Assembly (NCBI GenBank): GCA_964019415.1
Contig: OZ025877.1
Span: 5,022,742-5,086,741 of the forward strand
DNA: 64,000 nt
Direction of reading: 5' to 3'
Origin: Ianthella basta
Lineage: Eukaryota > Porifera > Demospongiae > Verongiida > Ianthellidae
Shown: piece after piece, positions 46,038 to 57,484 of the stretch
Position numbering within the stretch: the first letter of the stretch is position 1
How the letters are laid out: every line of letters starts with the position of its first letter
Notes under the pieces: generated by a model
Database searches by the model: none
Told to the model about the DNA's origin: nothing
The model's input: only the letters and a program-made list of their open reading frames with translations
Made by a program: the position numbers and the translations under genes

Positions 46038-49000
46038 GGGCATAAGCTAGGCTTATGTACTCTGTACCATTTGCACACAGCCACAGAGAATGTTTGCCTT
46101 CTAGTAGCTTTGTAACTGTGGATGCACGGGGTGAGTAATATGAATGGAGATACCCTCCTGAGACTGCTTGTACACTGCTGATTTAACGACAACACTCCTC
46201 CACTGAAGGGTGCACGTGGCAAGTGCTTGGTTACATAGGATGTGCGCTGTACTGCTATTCCATGGATGGATGGTTGCTACCTTCTTACCTGATTAACCCT
46301 AGCTGCCTCTGTTCTCACATGTGTGCAGACGGATCCCCTCTGGAGTGCTAGAGTGCTGCACAGCAACCCACAGATGATTAAGGACATACATTTAGATTTC
46401 CTCAGAGCTGGAGCTGATGTCATCCTCACAGCAACTTATATGGTAAGAGCTAAAGTCACCTGCTGATCAAGGATTACTCACAGAGTTTATATACATATGC
46501 ACATGCCAACCATTGTACCCACTTATCTTTTGGCACTGTCACACGTAGGCATGAACAGACTTCTGCGTTAACCAGGCATGTGTGTGTTGTATGTGTCTGC
46601 ACCAATGTTACCTATTAAAGAAGCCTCTGCTGTGAACTGCCTCTGTTCTCTGTCTAGTTCATTTTATTTGTGCTTAAATGCATATACTTTGTATTTGACC
46701 AGAAAGTTTGCTGGAATTTATTTGGCAAAATTATGGCATTTGTTAGATTTTACTTTGGTGGTTGGGCAAGCTGCATGCTATGTATAATGGTATTATGTAA
46801 GCAATGTGGCAGTTGGAAATATTGACGGGTTGTTCTCAAAACCACCAATCCACTGGCCAAAATTGACTCTTACCCAAATGTTTCCACCCAAACAGTGCGT
46901 GTGTACAAGTGTGTACATTCCTGTACTGTGCATGTGTCTTCATGCATAAAATTATGTGTTGATTACATGTTTAGCATCAGGCTCAACATTTGAGACCTTG
47001 TTATTGCAGGCGAGTGTTGACGGGCTATGCAAGCACCTCAATATTCCTGAACAAGAGGCAAGAGACATGATCAAGCTGGGAGTGAAGCTGGCTAAAGAGG
47101 CCTGTGACGAGTACATCAAGGAAAACCCAACTAGCCGCCCCCTTGTGGCTGGCTCAGTTGGGCCCTTTGGCAGTAGCTACTTTGATGGCTCCACCTTCCA
47201 TGGTAACTATGTGGATAAGGTCACTGCAGAGGTAGGTGTGTGTGTGCAAGCACACTACATGTGTGCAAGCACACTACATGTGTGCTTAGCAAATAACTGT
47301 AAGCAGTTGACAAAGGCTCTCGAGCCGAAACGTCCTGCGACCCTCCTTTCTTCAAGCTGCAGTATTGCTCATCTAATTATTTGCTAAATCTACAATCGCA
47401 GCTATGAGCCTCTACCGAATCATTGAGCTTCTACCGAATCACATGTGTGCTAGCATGTTCTAAATGCTTGTAATGTGTTTCAAAGTGATTGCATAATATA
47501 TCTACTTCTGTCTATTTCCTTGTGTATATACGTAACTGCACACTTTCTTTACAGCCTAATGGAGGGTGCCTAATGGAGGGTGTTCTTACAACATAACTAT
47601 GTATATTTTCATGATCAAATGTGAACAAATTTTAACAGAATTAATGCTGAAGTTAAATAAGGTATCTGCTTCCTTGTTGTCTCATAGGAGATGAAGGATT
47701 GGCACAGACCAAGATTTGAGTGTCTGTTGGAAGAAGGTGTGGACTTTCTTGGTGTGGAGACTATTCCTGCCCAGGTGTGTGCACAGTATCCTTTGCATGG
47801 AAGTGTTACAATGTATGAATACACATCCTTTGGGTGGGTTCTCAGCCTATCATGCAAAGCTTAAGCATTTTATATAACCAATCGACTAAGAGCATTCCAT
47901 AGACTGATTCCATAAACTCCATCCTTAATCCTTAATATATTTAATCTTTTCCAGCCTGTGCGTTCGTTCGTTCGTTTGCTTGTGCGTGGCATTAAAAACG
48001 GGCATTTGATTGGACAACACAATGACGTAACCGCAAACATGGCCGCTCTGGCAGTGTGCAGATGCCTCGCAGCCAGCCGCGTTCCTCAGTTTGGGTCTCC
48101 CAAGCACGACGTGCACTTGCGCAGAAGTTTAATGTTATTGTCTGGTGCGAGAGAACTGCTCTGGCTGTCAGTAAGTGGGTATGTTTGTTTCATTATTTCC
48201 GTACTTTAGCTGTCAGCGCTCCGGGCTGCTGAAAGCCCTTTCTCTATGGCAAAATAAGCTATTGGGCAGAAAGCTAGCTTGGCTTCAGCACTGCCTTATT
48301 GGTCAAGGAGGGACATGACCAAGCAAGTTTTTATCATGGTGCAGGTGTAGCTAGCTATATGTATACGTGCATGCAAGTGTATGACAGTGGCCAACGTCAG
48401 TGCAAAAAGGATCAGCACTATACCCAGGCAGTGCAATCACCCAAATGAGGATTGATGGCCTGGGTTGTCCACTGGGTGACGCGACGCGGAGCGTATTTTT
48501 AATATTATATTAAAAATTTTTTTGTATATTTAATCTTTTCTAGTCTGTGCATTCGTTCGTTCATTCGTTCGTTCGTTCATTCGTTCGTTCGTTTGCTTGT
48601 GCATGGCATTAAAAACGGGCATTTGATTGGACGACACAATGACGTAACTGCAAGCATGGCCGCTGTGGCAGTGTGAATGTGCCTCGCCACCAACCGTCTC
48701 TTAGACACTCCGCGCTCCTCAATTTGGGTCTCCCACGCGAAACGTGCACTTGCGCAGAGGTTTACCGTTATTTTCTGAAACTGCTCTGGCTACCGGTACG
48801 TGGGTATTAGCTTGATTCTTCTCTGGACAATCGAGCACACCATGAACACTTGTCAATTCAATGCAACGTTTCGCCCATCACGGGCTTCGTCAGGCATACA
48901 AAACTGAGAATAAAGAAAAGGTGACAACTTTTATACATGCACAATGAGCAATGATTGGTCAGTTTTTGTTTACTGTATTCTGACCAATCAGATGGACAAA

Positions 49001-52000
49001 AATGTTTAATCCTCTATAGGCCTAATTAGGGAGTTCCACACTGGACTCAGGGGGAACCCCAAGTCCATGTTACAGGTCTTTTTCTTCCTGATATGCACAC
49101 TCTCCTTGATCCTTCTCTCTCTCCATCTACTGGCTCTGTCCACCACTGTCGCCGCATCCCAATCCATACTGTGGCTTGTCCTCATGCAGTGGACTGCATT
49201 AGCATTCCTTACATCTCCTTCTCTCACCGCTCTCTTGTGCTCAGTGATCCTTGTCTTAAGTGGCCTCCCCGTCTCTCCAATGTAAACTTCGTCACAATGT
49301 GCACAAGGGATCTGGTACACCACTCCCTTGTCTACATGCTTCTGTGGTCCTTTCACCCTTGTGAGTAGGCTCCTCAAGGTCCTCCTCTGCTGGAACACAG
49401 GTTGTACTCCGAGCTTCTTGCAGACATTCCCCAACTTATCCGAGGTCCCTCTCACATACGGTAGAACACACAAGGTCTTCCTCTCTGGCTCCTCTGCTTG
49501 TTGCGTCTCCTCCTGTTCTCTTCTTGGCTTCATTGCCCCTGTGATGAACCCTCTTGGGTATCCATTCTTGCGGAAGGTCGTTCTCAGGTGTTCCTCTTCA
49601 GCTTCCAATTCCTCTGCTTCACAAATCCTTACGGCTCTGCTTCTCAAGCACTGGATCACCCCGCGTTTCACCTTGTCATGGTGGTTAGATGAGAAGTGGA
49701 TGTAACGATCGGTGTGGGTTTGCTTCCTGTAGACTGAGGTTAAGAGTCTGTCATCGCGTCTAGTCACCATTACATCCAGAAAAGGAAGCTTTCTGTCCTC
49801 CTCCAGTTCCATTGTGAACTGGATGCTGGGCCTGATTGAGTTTAAATGCTCAAGGAAGTCCAGCAGCTTGTCCCTTCCCTTGTTCCAGATAACAAAGGTG
49901 TCATCAACATAACGGAGCCATGTGGCTGGTTTGGACTCAGCTGATTCCAGGGCCAGTTCCTCAAAGTGCTCCATGTAGATGTTTGCCACCACTGGAGACA
50001 GTGGGTTGCCCATGGCTGCACCTTCTTTCTGCTCGTAGAATCTGCCGTTCCACATGAAATATGTGGATGTCAAGCACAAGTGTAGCAGTCTTTTAACAGA
50101 CTCCACAGAGAGAGTGGTTCTCCTCTCTTCAGCTTCTTGCTCCTCCAGTCTTCTGCCAATCACTTCCAATGCTTCTGCAATGGGAACCCTGGTAAAAAGT
50201 GAGGTCACATCAAAGCTCACCAGTGTACTGCCTTCCTCTAGTTTCAGCTTTCTTGCCTTCTCAACAAAGTCTCCAGAGTCCTTGACGAATGACGGTGACT
50301 TGCCTGCTAGTGGTGAAACTATGCGTGTTAGAAACTTCGCCAGGTTGTATGTTGGGGAGTCGATGCTGGATACAATGGGTCTGAGGGGTACCTCTGGCTT
50401 GTGTATCTTGGGTAGACCATACAGCTGGGGTGTTGCACTGTATGTGTTCCTAAGTCTGTCATACCCTGTCTTGTTAATTTCTTCTTTCACCCAGAGTTCC
50501 TTCAGCAACTCATTCACTTTCTTCTCCAACTTAGGTATAGGGTTAGTCTTCACAATTCAGACAAGGATCACTGAGCACAAGAGAGCGGTGAGAGCGGTGA
50601 GAGAAGGAGATGTAAGGAATGCTAATGCAGTCCACTGCATGAGGACAAGCCACAGTATGGATTGGGATGCGGCGACAGTGGTGGACAGAGCCAGTAGATG
50701 GAGAGAGAGAAGGATCAAGGAGAGTGTGCATATCAGGAAGAAAAAGACCTGTAACATGGACTTGGGGTTCCCCCTGAGTCCAGTGTGGAACTCCCTAATT
50801 AGGCCTATAGAGGATTAAACATTTTTGTCCATCTGATTGGTCAGAATACAGTAAACAAAAACTGACCAATCATTGCTCATTGTGCATGTATAAAAGTTGT
50901 CACCTTTTCTTTATTCTCAGTTTTGTATGCCTGACGAAGCCCGTGATGGGCGAAACGTTGCATTGAATTGACAAGTGTTCATGGTGTGCTCGATTGTCCA
51001 GAGAAGAATCAAGCTATTACCTACCCAGCATGCCTAATAACTTCCACGAAAGTATTTCAAGCCGTTTTGGACCGGCTCAGACAATTACCATCTACAAGCT
51101 TAGAAGAACAGGAGAAAAGTTGGCAAGGGCAAACAACCATCTTACCTTCCTCGTTAGATGCCGAAATCAGGGAATTGTCCCAAAAGGTCTTAGGGTACGT
51201 TTACCACTACAATCCAGGGAGGCTAACATCCTCAGGACCAGAACTGAGCACGCTGTTGTAAGGATTGCTATCACTGAGGCAAGGCGCACCCGTAGGGGAC
51301 TACTCGGTCTTACTGAAAGGCTGAAGGATGAACTCCAAAGAATTACCGACGCGGAAGACTTCGGCTACGCAGTGAGGTTAGTGGACCAGGAGAAGGTAAA
51401 AACGGCCAACGAAACGAAGACGAGACAAATGAAGAAGTTCGAAGCATTGTTGAACAGTGAGAATGGCGGGAGAGGCGCAGACAGGGGTCTGGACAGCAGA
51501 AAGGTTGTGAGGAACCTCAGCCAGCGATCACTAACTGAGAGCGAGACAAATGTCCTGGCCCTCGGGCTCAACTTCGCAGTTACACCTAAGACAGTTCCGG
51601 TTGTTGACATTATCGCTGCAGTGGAATGCGCTGCTAACGAACTACCGGAGGAAAGAGCACTGGAGTTCAGAGCGGAAGTAAAGAAATGCCTGCAGAATGC
51701 GAAGAAGCCCAGGCCCAACCTGAGCAGGGAACAGAGAGAGGCGCTCAAGAAGCTCAGAGAGGACGACTCCATAGTGATCCTACCAGCTGACAAGGGTAAT
51801 GCCACTGTGGTTATGAACAAGGAGGACTATGACAAGAAGATGGCAGATATCCTGGACGGAGGTGACTACGCAGTGGTGAAGACTAACCCTATACCTAAGT
51901 TGGAGAAGAAAGTGAATGAGTTGCTGAAGGAACTCTGGGTGAAAGAAGAAATTAACAAGACAGGGTATGACAGACTTAGGAACACATACAGTGCAACACC

Positions 52001-55000
52001 CCAGCTGTATGGTCTACCCAAGATACACAAGCCAGAGGTACCCCTCAGACCCATTGTATCCAGCATCGACTCCCCAACATACAACCTGGCGAAGTTTCTA
52101 ACACGCATAGTTTCACCACTAGCAGGCAAGTCACCGTCATTCGTCAAGGACTCTGGAGACTTTGTTGAGAAGGCAAGAAAGCTGAAACTAGAGGAAGGCA
52201 GTACACTGGTGAGCTTTGATGTGACCTCACTTTTTACCAGGGTTCCCATTGCAGAAGCATTGGAAGTGATTGGCAGAAGACTGGAGGAGCAAGAAGCTGA
52301 AGAGAGGAGAACCACTCTCTCTGTGGAGTCTGTTAAAAGACTGCTACACTTGTGCTTGACATCCACATATTTCATGTGGAACGGCAGATTCTACGAGCAG
52401 AAAGAAGGTGCAGCCATGGGCAACCCACTGTCTCCAGTGGTGGCAAACATCTACATGGAGCACTTTGAGGAACTGGCCCTGGAATCAGCTGAGTCCAAAC
52501 CAGCCACATGGCTCCGTTATGTTGATGACACCTTTGTTATCTGGAACAAGGGAAGGGACAAGCTGCTGGACTTCCTTGAGCATTTAAACTCAATCAGGCC
52601 CAGCATCCAGTTCACAATGGAACTGGAGGAGGACAGAAAGCTTCCTTTTCTGGATGTAATGGTGACTAGACGCGATGACAGACTCTTAACCTCAGTCTAC
52701 AGGAAGCAAACCCACACCGATCGTTACATCCACTTCTCATCTAACCACCATGACAAGGTGAAACGCGGGGTGATCCAGTGCTTGAGAAGCAGAGCCGTAA
52801 GGATTTGTGAAGCAGAGGAATTGGAAGCTGAAGAGGAACACCTGAGAACGACCTTCCGCAAGAATGGATACCCAAGAGGGTTCATCACAGGGGCAATGAA
52901 GCCAAGAAGAGAACAGGAGGAGACGCAACAAGCAGAGGAGCCAGAGAGGAAGACCTTGTGTGTTCTACCGTATGTGAGAGGGACCTCGGATAAGTTGGGG
53001 AATGTCTGCAAGAAGCTCGGAGTACAACCTGTGTTCCAGCAGAGGAGGACCTTGAGGAGCCTACTCACAAGGGTGAAAGGACCACAGAAGCATGTAGACA
53101 AGGGAGTGGTGTACCAGATCCCTTGTGCACATTGTGACGAAGTTTACATTGGAGAGACGGGGAGGCCACTTAAGACAAGGATCACTGAGCACAAGAGAGC
53201 GGTGAGAGAAGGAGATGTAAGGAATGCTAATGCAGTCCACTGCATGAGGACAAGCCACAGTATGGATTGGGATGCGGCGACAGTGGTGGACAGAGCCAGT
53301 AGATGGAGAGAGAGAAGGATCAAGGAGAGTGTGCATATCAGGAAGAAAAAAGACCTGTAACATGGACTTGGGGTTCCCCCTGAGTCCAGTGTGGAACTCC
53401 CTAATTAGGCCTATAGAGGATTAAACATTTTTGTCCATCTGATTGGTCAGAATACAGTAAACAAAAACTGACCAATCATTGCTCATTGTGCATGTATAAA
53501 AGTTGTCACCTTTTCTTTATTCTCAGTTTTGTATGCCTGACGAAGCCCGTGATGGGCGAAACGTTGCATTGAATTGACAAGTGTTCATGGTGTGCTCGAT
53601 TGTCCAGAGAAGAATCAAGCTATTACCTACCCAGCATGCCTAATAACTTCCACGACGGTACGTGGGTATTTTTGTTTCGCTATTTGGGTACTTTAGTTGT
53701 GTGCGTTCTGGGCTGCTGAAAGCCCTTTCTCTGTGGCGAAGTAAACTATTGGGCAGAAAGCTTGCTTGGCTTAGGCACTGCCTTATTGGTTAAGGAAAGA
53801 CATGACCAAGCAATTCTTTTAACATGGTGTAAATAGTTGTAGCTAGCTATATGTGCATGCAAGTGTATGACAGTGGCCAATGTCAGTGAGTGCAAACACG
53901 ATCAGCACTATACCCATGGCCAGGCAGTGTCACCCAGCTGCAATCACCCAAATGGTGGTGGATGGCCTGCGTTGTCCACTGGGCAACGCGACGCGGAGCG
54001 AGCGCAGCTGAAGGCCACACTTGCTCGTATAAATATAATTATTTTCTAATGTTAACCCATTTTGTCCAAAGGAGTCCAACAGTGAAAGCGCTATCCACCT
54101 TATGTCGCTCCCTAGATTGCAGTGACATAGTGATACTCTTCCCAGTTTGGCGAAGGTTAGTAGGAATTGAAGGAGGAGTTTGTGAACAACCAAATATGAT
54201 CTTTCCCTATCTCTTAGTTATGACAGCAACCGTTAATTATGCAAGAACTCGGACAGACCAATGCTAAACCAAACTTTGGCTTAACCATGCACCCTTGCTA
54301 TGCCTCTCTGCATCCCTGCCATGTTCCCTTCTAAATTGAAGGAATATTTCCTAATCATAATAATGTGCGTTACATGTATTTGTAATAAGATACATGTAAT
54401 GAACTAGATCTTTGTAGCTTGTGCATCATCACATGTGCATTGACTGCAATGGCCTCCACCTTGACTGTGTGTAGGCTGAAGGAGAGGCCCTTGTAGACCT
54501 GTTGGGAGAATTCCCATCGGCAAAGGCATGGGTTGCTTTCACTTGTAAGGTACGCACAGCCTGTACTGCATTTTCTGTTCTGCACAGCACTCCAAGGATA
54601 CAAATGTGTACTGTGTACATGTATGAGTGGGCTGTGTGTCTTATTCAGAATTCACAACAGACCGGCCATGGTGAGGAGTTTTCTGACACTGCAGCCTCTG
54701 TCTCCAAGAGTGCACAGGTCATTGCAGTGGGTCTGAATTGCCTAGCACCACAGGATGTTGAGGTGTGTGCGCTAACACTTGACATGTTTTATATGTAATG
54801 TGGTGTGTTCACCTATCTTTTCCACTCTTTCCACTAGCATTAGTAGCAGCAGCACATGTAGACAACGGTTGCATGTACTCGTCACTTATCTTATTCATTG
54901 GATCATGTATAAAGTACTAATGCAAGTCATGATTCAAAGAAAGCCAGGCGAGGCAGGGATAATTTGCAACCAGCCAATATCAAATCCGAGACGACCTACA

Positions 55001-55892
55001 TGTGCTCTATCATGGATTTTCAGTAACCCAAGACAACCATCCTGGTGGTGACAACTTGCCCTTCCTTGCCTTACATATATAGGCTAGTTTGGAAAGATGG
55101 GATGGCTTAACTAACTGGATCATATATTAACTAAAGAATAAACCATTCCACATAATGCACAGAGTAAATTATAAAGTGTTGCTTGGTAGAGTCTCCAGTG
55201 CACGTGGATAATACAGTGTGTACTTAGATTACAGTACACAGCTGAGCCTTATGCTTCGATGCAGGTCTTACCAGGTCTGGTCTAAAGAGAAGTGTCAAGA
55301 TGTATTCTTGTTTGCCTCTCGTCTGTGCCAGATAATGAGTTAAATACTGATGCTGCTATGCTCTGGACAGCTACACTCACAATGTTAACAGTTATATTCG
55401 CAGTCAAGCATGACTGATGGATTCCATTGCAAATTCACCCTTAAAGAACCATAAGCAGAAAACTCACAAAGGAATTGTGATCTTTAATCAGTCTCTTATA
55501 TGTTGCAATGAAGAAGTCGAAGGAATTACTTCAAACTTCTGGCTCCGCTAGTCCTTCTCCATATGTCTCCCTAAGCCCATTAAGATAATTATGGGTAGTC
55601 AGCTTAATAGAGTTCTGACAGTGTAGTGTAAACATTGAGATAATAGCATCATCGCCGAACATATGTATGTGTATTTAGTAACTAATTTATGCCTTACCTT
55701 ATGCCACAATGTATTCTTCCATGTTAGGGTCTGCTGCTTGCTGCTAAGGATGTCTGTGACAAGCCTATGATTGTGTATCCCAACTCTGGCGAGAAGTGGC
55801 TGAATTTAAAGTATGATGACCTGTAGCATATATCGCTGGGTTTATGTCTCACACATAGTAAGACATTTCCTTGCTTACAGTGTACTCTGGAA

Positions 55893-55938
<46 letters not shown>

Positions 55939-56621
55939 TGCGTGCGCGTGATTAGCCCAGTACAGCAATTCCTTCCCATGTAGGCATTTGTTGTGCACCA
56001 GTTTTGGACAGTGTACAGTATGTTTTGTTGTATGCTCAGTAGTAGTTTAAACAATTATGTGGTAATAAAGCTCATGCTAAAGCACTTGAATTTCTCTGGG
56101 AGCTTTCGTGAGCAATACACATAGCGATGATTGAACCGGATCACTAGGGCATATTGACCACGAAGATCTTCCACAACTACAAAACATGTTGAAACTGTTG
56201 CAGACCTACAATGTCAAACTGTCCTATACTGACCTTGGTGATCATTGCTATGTGCTTAGCTCACAAGCTGTCCTAGACAAGCTCAGCAAAGACTAGTGAA
56301 GCAAGGCACTTTGTTCATGGGAATCATTACTCAAACTTGACATGTGATGTATCAGCTGTTCACTCATTCACTCTAGGTGGACAGGGCCCCGGACACCACA
56401 GAGCCTGGCAAGCTATGTCCCAAAGTGGATTGATGCTGGAGCAAAGGCAATTGGTGAGTTAGCTGGACTATGTCAGTACTTCCGTTGTTGTACATTACTG
56501 CTCATTTATTACTATCATGTGCGGATCATGTGAGTACGTATTTGTGGCTGTTCTGCATTCCTTGATTATGCCACCCCTGTATAGAGGCTACTGTTGTGAT
56601 GAAATGCTACCTTTCCATCTG

Positions 56622-56658
<37 letters not shown>

Positions 56659-56659
56659 A

Positions 56660-56715
<56 letters not shown>

Positions 56716-56824
56716 ACACACACACACACATGCTCATACCTCAATAGGTGGTTGCTGTCGAACTGGCCCAGAAGATGTGTCTGAGATCAAATTGGCTATA
56801 CAGAATTATCTGTCATCTAAATGA
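43871..56824 (+). CDS. Homocysteine S-methyltransferase
   Basis: Nine exons join to exactly 1,005 nt (334 residues): 43871-44026, 46329-46442, 47010-47231, 47688-47774, 54475-54549, 54649-54762, 55728-55810, 56377-56453 and 56748-56824. All internal borders are GT/AG. The TIM-barrel Hcy-methyltransferase motifs are present in order: TIDGGLATEIE, LRAGADVILTATY, VAGSVGPFGSSYFDGS, GVDFLGVETIPA, AVGLNCLAP (first zinc Cys), YPNSGEKW, and IGGCCRTGPEDV (last two zinc Cys). The enzyme transfers a methyl group to homocysteine to give methionine, in this family usually from S-methylmethionine or betaine. The first ~30 residues are Arg-rich (MYCGRALRVSLGRAPRVAL...RFLSS) and could be a mitochondrial targeting signal. 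TATYM replaces the usual TATYQ. Intron 4 holds a compound Penelope-like element. Confidence 0.93.
45300..45895 (-). mobile_element. LINE C-terminal fragment in methyltransferase intron 1
   Basis: Minus-strand frames encode IGRQAVEFGKGVWVRNMAK, then EVGRWQGVDREERVCKECQC and VKDVCHWLIQPL. This is the Cys-rich tail typical of LINE polyproteins (CxxC, then C/H and a helix). Two frames are used, the break lying near 45,580. There is no reverse transcriptase core. Confidence 0.6.
46004..46040. repeat. (GT)n followed by G20 homopolymer
   Basis: GT repeat to 46,020, then an uninterrupted run of 20 G. Length may be affected by sequencing. Confidence 0.9.
47286..47425. mobile_element. Short foldback element with ribozyme-like core, intron 3 of methyltransferase
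   Basis: Shares AAGCAGTTGACAAAGG, CTCGAGC.GAAACGTCCTGCG and AGTATTGCTCATC with the element at 4,658. It has its own short inverted ends, TTAGCAAATAA and TTATTTGCTAA (47,286 and 47,377). The CTATGAGCCTCTACC end lies in inverted orientation at 47,403. Confidence 0.6.
47936..48500. repeat. Tandem repeat unit 1 in intron 4
   Basis: Starts with a (TTCG)n-like run and GGCATTAAAAACGGGCATTTG, continues with CTGAAAGCCCTTTCTCT, and ends near GACGCGACGCGGAGCG. The next unit begins about 30 bp later in the same orientation. Confidence 0.8.
49006..50553 (-). pseudogene. Inverted 5'-truncated Penelope-like coding copy
   Basis: 515 residues identical to the C-terminal two thirds of the full-length protein, covering most of the reverse transcriptase and the whole GIY-YIG endonuclease, but lacking the N-terminus. 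It joins the central pseudo-LTR through a five-base filler at 50,554-50,558. Confidence 0.85.
50994..53360 (+). CDS. Penelope-like reverse transcriptase with GIY-YIG endonuclease
   Basis: A 788-residue frame. The N-terminal part has the family's conserved HLTFLVRCRNQGIVPKGLR region and ILPADKGNATVVMNKEDY. Reverse transcriptase motifs include LPKIHKPEVPLRPIVSSID, AAMGNPLSPVVANIYME and the YVDD catalytic motif near residue 507. The C-terminal GIY-YIG endonuclease has VVYQIPCAHCDEVYIGETGR near residue 706. The copies in the left arm and centre end with a slightly longer C-terminus than this one. The reading frame starts inside the upstream pseudo-LTR. Penelope-like elements are known to prime at nicks made by this endonuclease. 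Confidence 0.92.
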   Translation: MSREESSYYLPSMPNNFHESISSRFGPAQTITIYKLRRTGEKLARANNHLTFLVRCRNQGIVPKGLRVRLPLQSREANILRTRTEHAVVRIAITEARRTRRGLLGLTERLKDELQRITDAEDFGYAVRLVDQEKVKTANETKTRQMKKFEALLNSENGGRGADRGLDSRKVVRNLSQRSLTESETNVLALGLNFAVTPKTVPVVDIIAAVECAANELPEERALEFRAEVKKCLQNAKKPRPNLSREQREALKKLREDDSIVILPADKGNATVVMNKEDYDKKMADILDGGDYAVVKTNPIPKLEKKVNELLKELWVKEEINKTGYDRLRNTYSATPQLYGLPKIHKPEVPLRPIVSSIDSPTYNLAKFLTRIVSPLAGKSPSFVKDSGDFVEKARKLKLEEGSTLVSFDVTSLFTRVPIAEALEVIGRRLEEQEAEERRTTLSVESVKRLLHLCLTSTYFMWNGRFYEQKEGAAMGNPLSPVVANIYMEHFEELALESAESKPATWLRYVDDTFVIWNKGRDKLLDFLEHLNSIRPSIQFTMELEEDRKLPFLDVMVTRRDDRLLTSVYRKQTHTDRYIHFSSNHHDKVKRGVIQCLRSRAVRICEAEELEAEEEHLRTTFRKNGYPRGFITGAMKPRREQEETQQAEEPERKTLCVLPYVRGTSDKLGNVCKKLGVQPVFQQRRTLRSLLTRVKGPQKHVDKGVVYQIPCAHCDEVYIGETGRPLKTRITEHKRAVREGDVRNANAVHCMRTSHSMDWDAATVVDRASRWRERRIKESVHIRKKKDL
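53537..53562 (+). ncRNA. Hammerhead-ribozyme-like core in pseudo-LTR
   Basis: CTGACGA, a GCCC/GGGC stem with a five-base loop, then GAAAC. This follows the hammerhead core order, and hammerheads are known in Penelope-like pseudo-LTRs. The same core is at 50,931-50,956 and, on the minus strand, at 48,868-48,893. One unpaired A precedes stem II, and I could not define stem III with confidence, so the call is tentative. A TATAAAAG lies about 40 bp upstream. Confidence 0.45.
55890..55950. repeat. (TG)n(CGTG)n microsatellite
   Basis: TG dinucleotides pass into CGTG tetranucleotides in intron 7 of the methyltransferase. Confidence 0.9.
56623..56730. repeat. (CA)n microsatellite
   Basis: An almost continuous CA array ending about 20 bp before the acceptor of the last methyltransferase exon (56,748). 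Confidence 0.9.
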
Positions 56825-57484
56825 CACACTAGTGCTAGGCTTTAAACATAATTCCATCTGGTATGTAGTTCTATATCACATCATCATTTGAAGAGATAGT
56901 GTTGTATGTAGTTATAAATTATTACTACTTATTTTGTTTTATTGTGCCTGGTAAGGCAATGGGCCAACCCTACATACATAATATTTATTTTAATGCATGT
57001 CCACACGAGCATATGCAGCATGTGTTATTGTCAGGTATAGGGTTGCATGGCCATACGGCCCAGCTGGTGCGTTGTCCATTAACTAATTCTTTTACCTGTC
57101 TCTGTAAAGTTCTGTAATAGTATATATGTATTATAGTCATACCACGGCGTTGAGGTGGATATAGCTTTAGCTAGGTGCATGAGTCCTATATGGTTGAGTG
57201 CCTCTAAAATCTATATACACCAAAGCGCCGTGGTATGAGTGATATACACATACTCCGTCGCCATGGCATGGCTGCTTATATTGATTACTCTTTGTGTGGG
57301 ATTCTTGAGTGAATTCAGGATGGCTCAGCATCTGGGTGGTTTTGCTTGTGCATGGACAGTTTCGCAGAATGCTCACTACATCGACTGTCCATGTGGCATA
57401 ACAATAATAATATAATATAATATTATTAATTATATATATTAATATATTATATGTTATATATTGTAAATTATTATATTATTACAC
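56825..57484. other. 3' flank of methyltransferase; small inverted-repeat element and AT tract
   Basis: No gene. 57,137-57,238 is a ~102 bp element with 13 bp perfect inverted ends TCATACCACGGCG. 57,395-57,483 is almost pure A/T with many small palindromes. Confidence 0.7.

Larger units (their letters stand above)
48794..53670. mobile_element. Compound Penelope-like element with 15 bp target duplication
   Basis: A 15 bp direct repeat CGGTACGTGGGTATT (48,794-48,808 and 53,656-53,670) bounds the whole insert, so it integrated as one unit. Left arm: 48,811-50,553, a 5'-truncated copy in minus orientation. Centre: 50,559-51,045, a pseudo-LTR in plus orientation identical in kind to the 3' end. 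Right: the full coding copy, 50,994-53,655. The two arms are practically identical over 1.7 kb, so the insertion is very young. A 36-base tail ending TTCCACGA is present at the right end and absent from the left arm, matching the short terminal extension known for Penelope. Confidence 0.9.
48529..54003. repeat. Tandem repeat unit 2, split by the Penelope-like insertion
   Basis: Unit 2 runs 48,529-48,808 and resumes at 53,671-54,003. It carries the same landmarks as unit 1. The Penelope-like insertion divides it. Confidence 0.8.

Noticed and set aside
50054-50818. 254-codon plus-strand frame
   Set aside because: Fusion of the antisense of the inverted Penelope-like arm with the central pseudo-LTR; not a gene of its own.
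53537-53562. Firm annotation as a functional hammerhead ribozyme
   Set aside because: Stem III and the cleavage triplet could not be placed by eye, so it is reported only as hammerhead-like.
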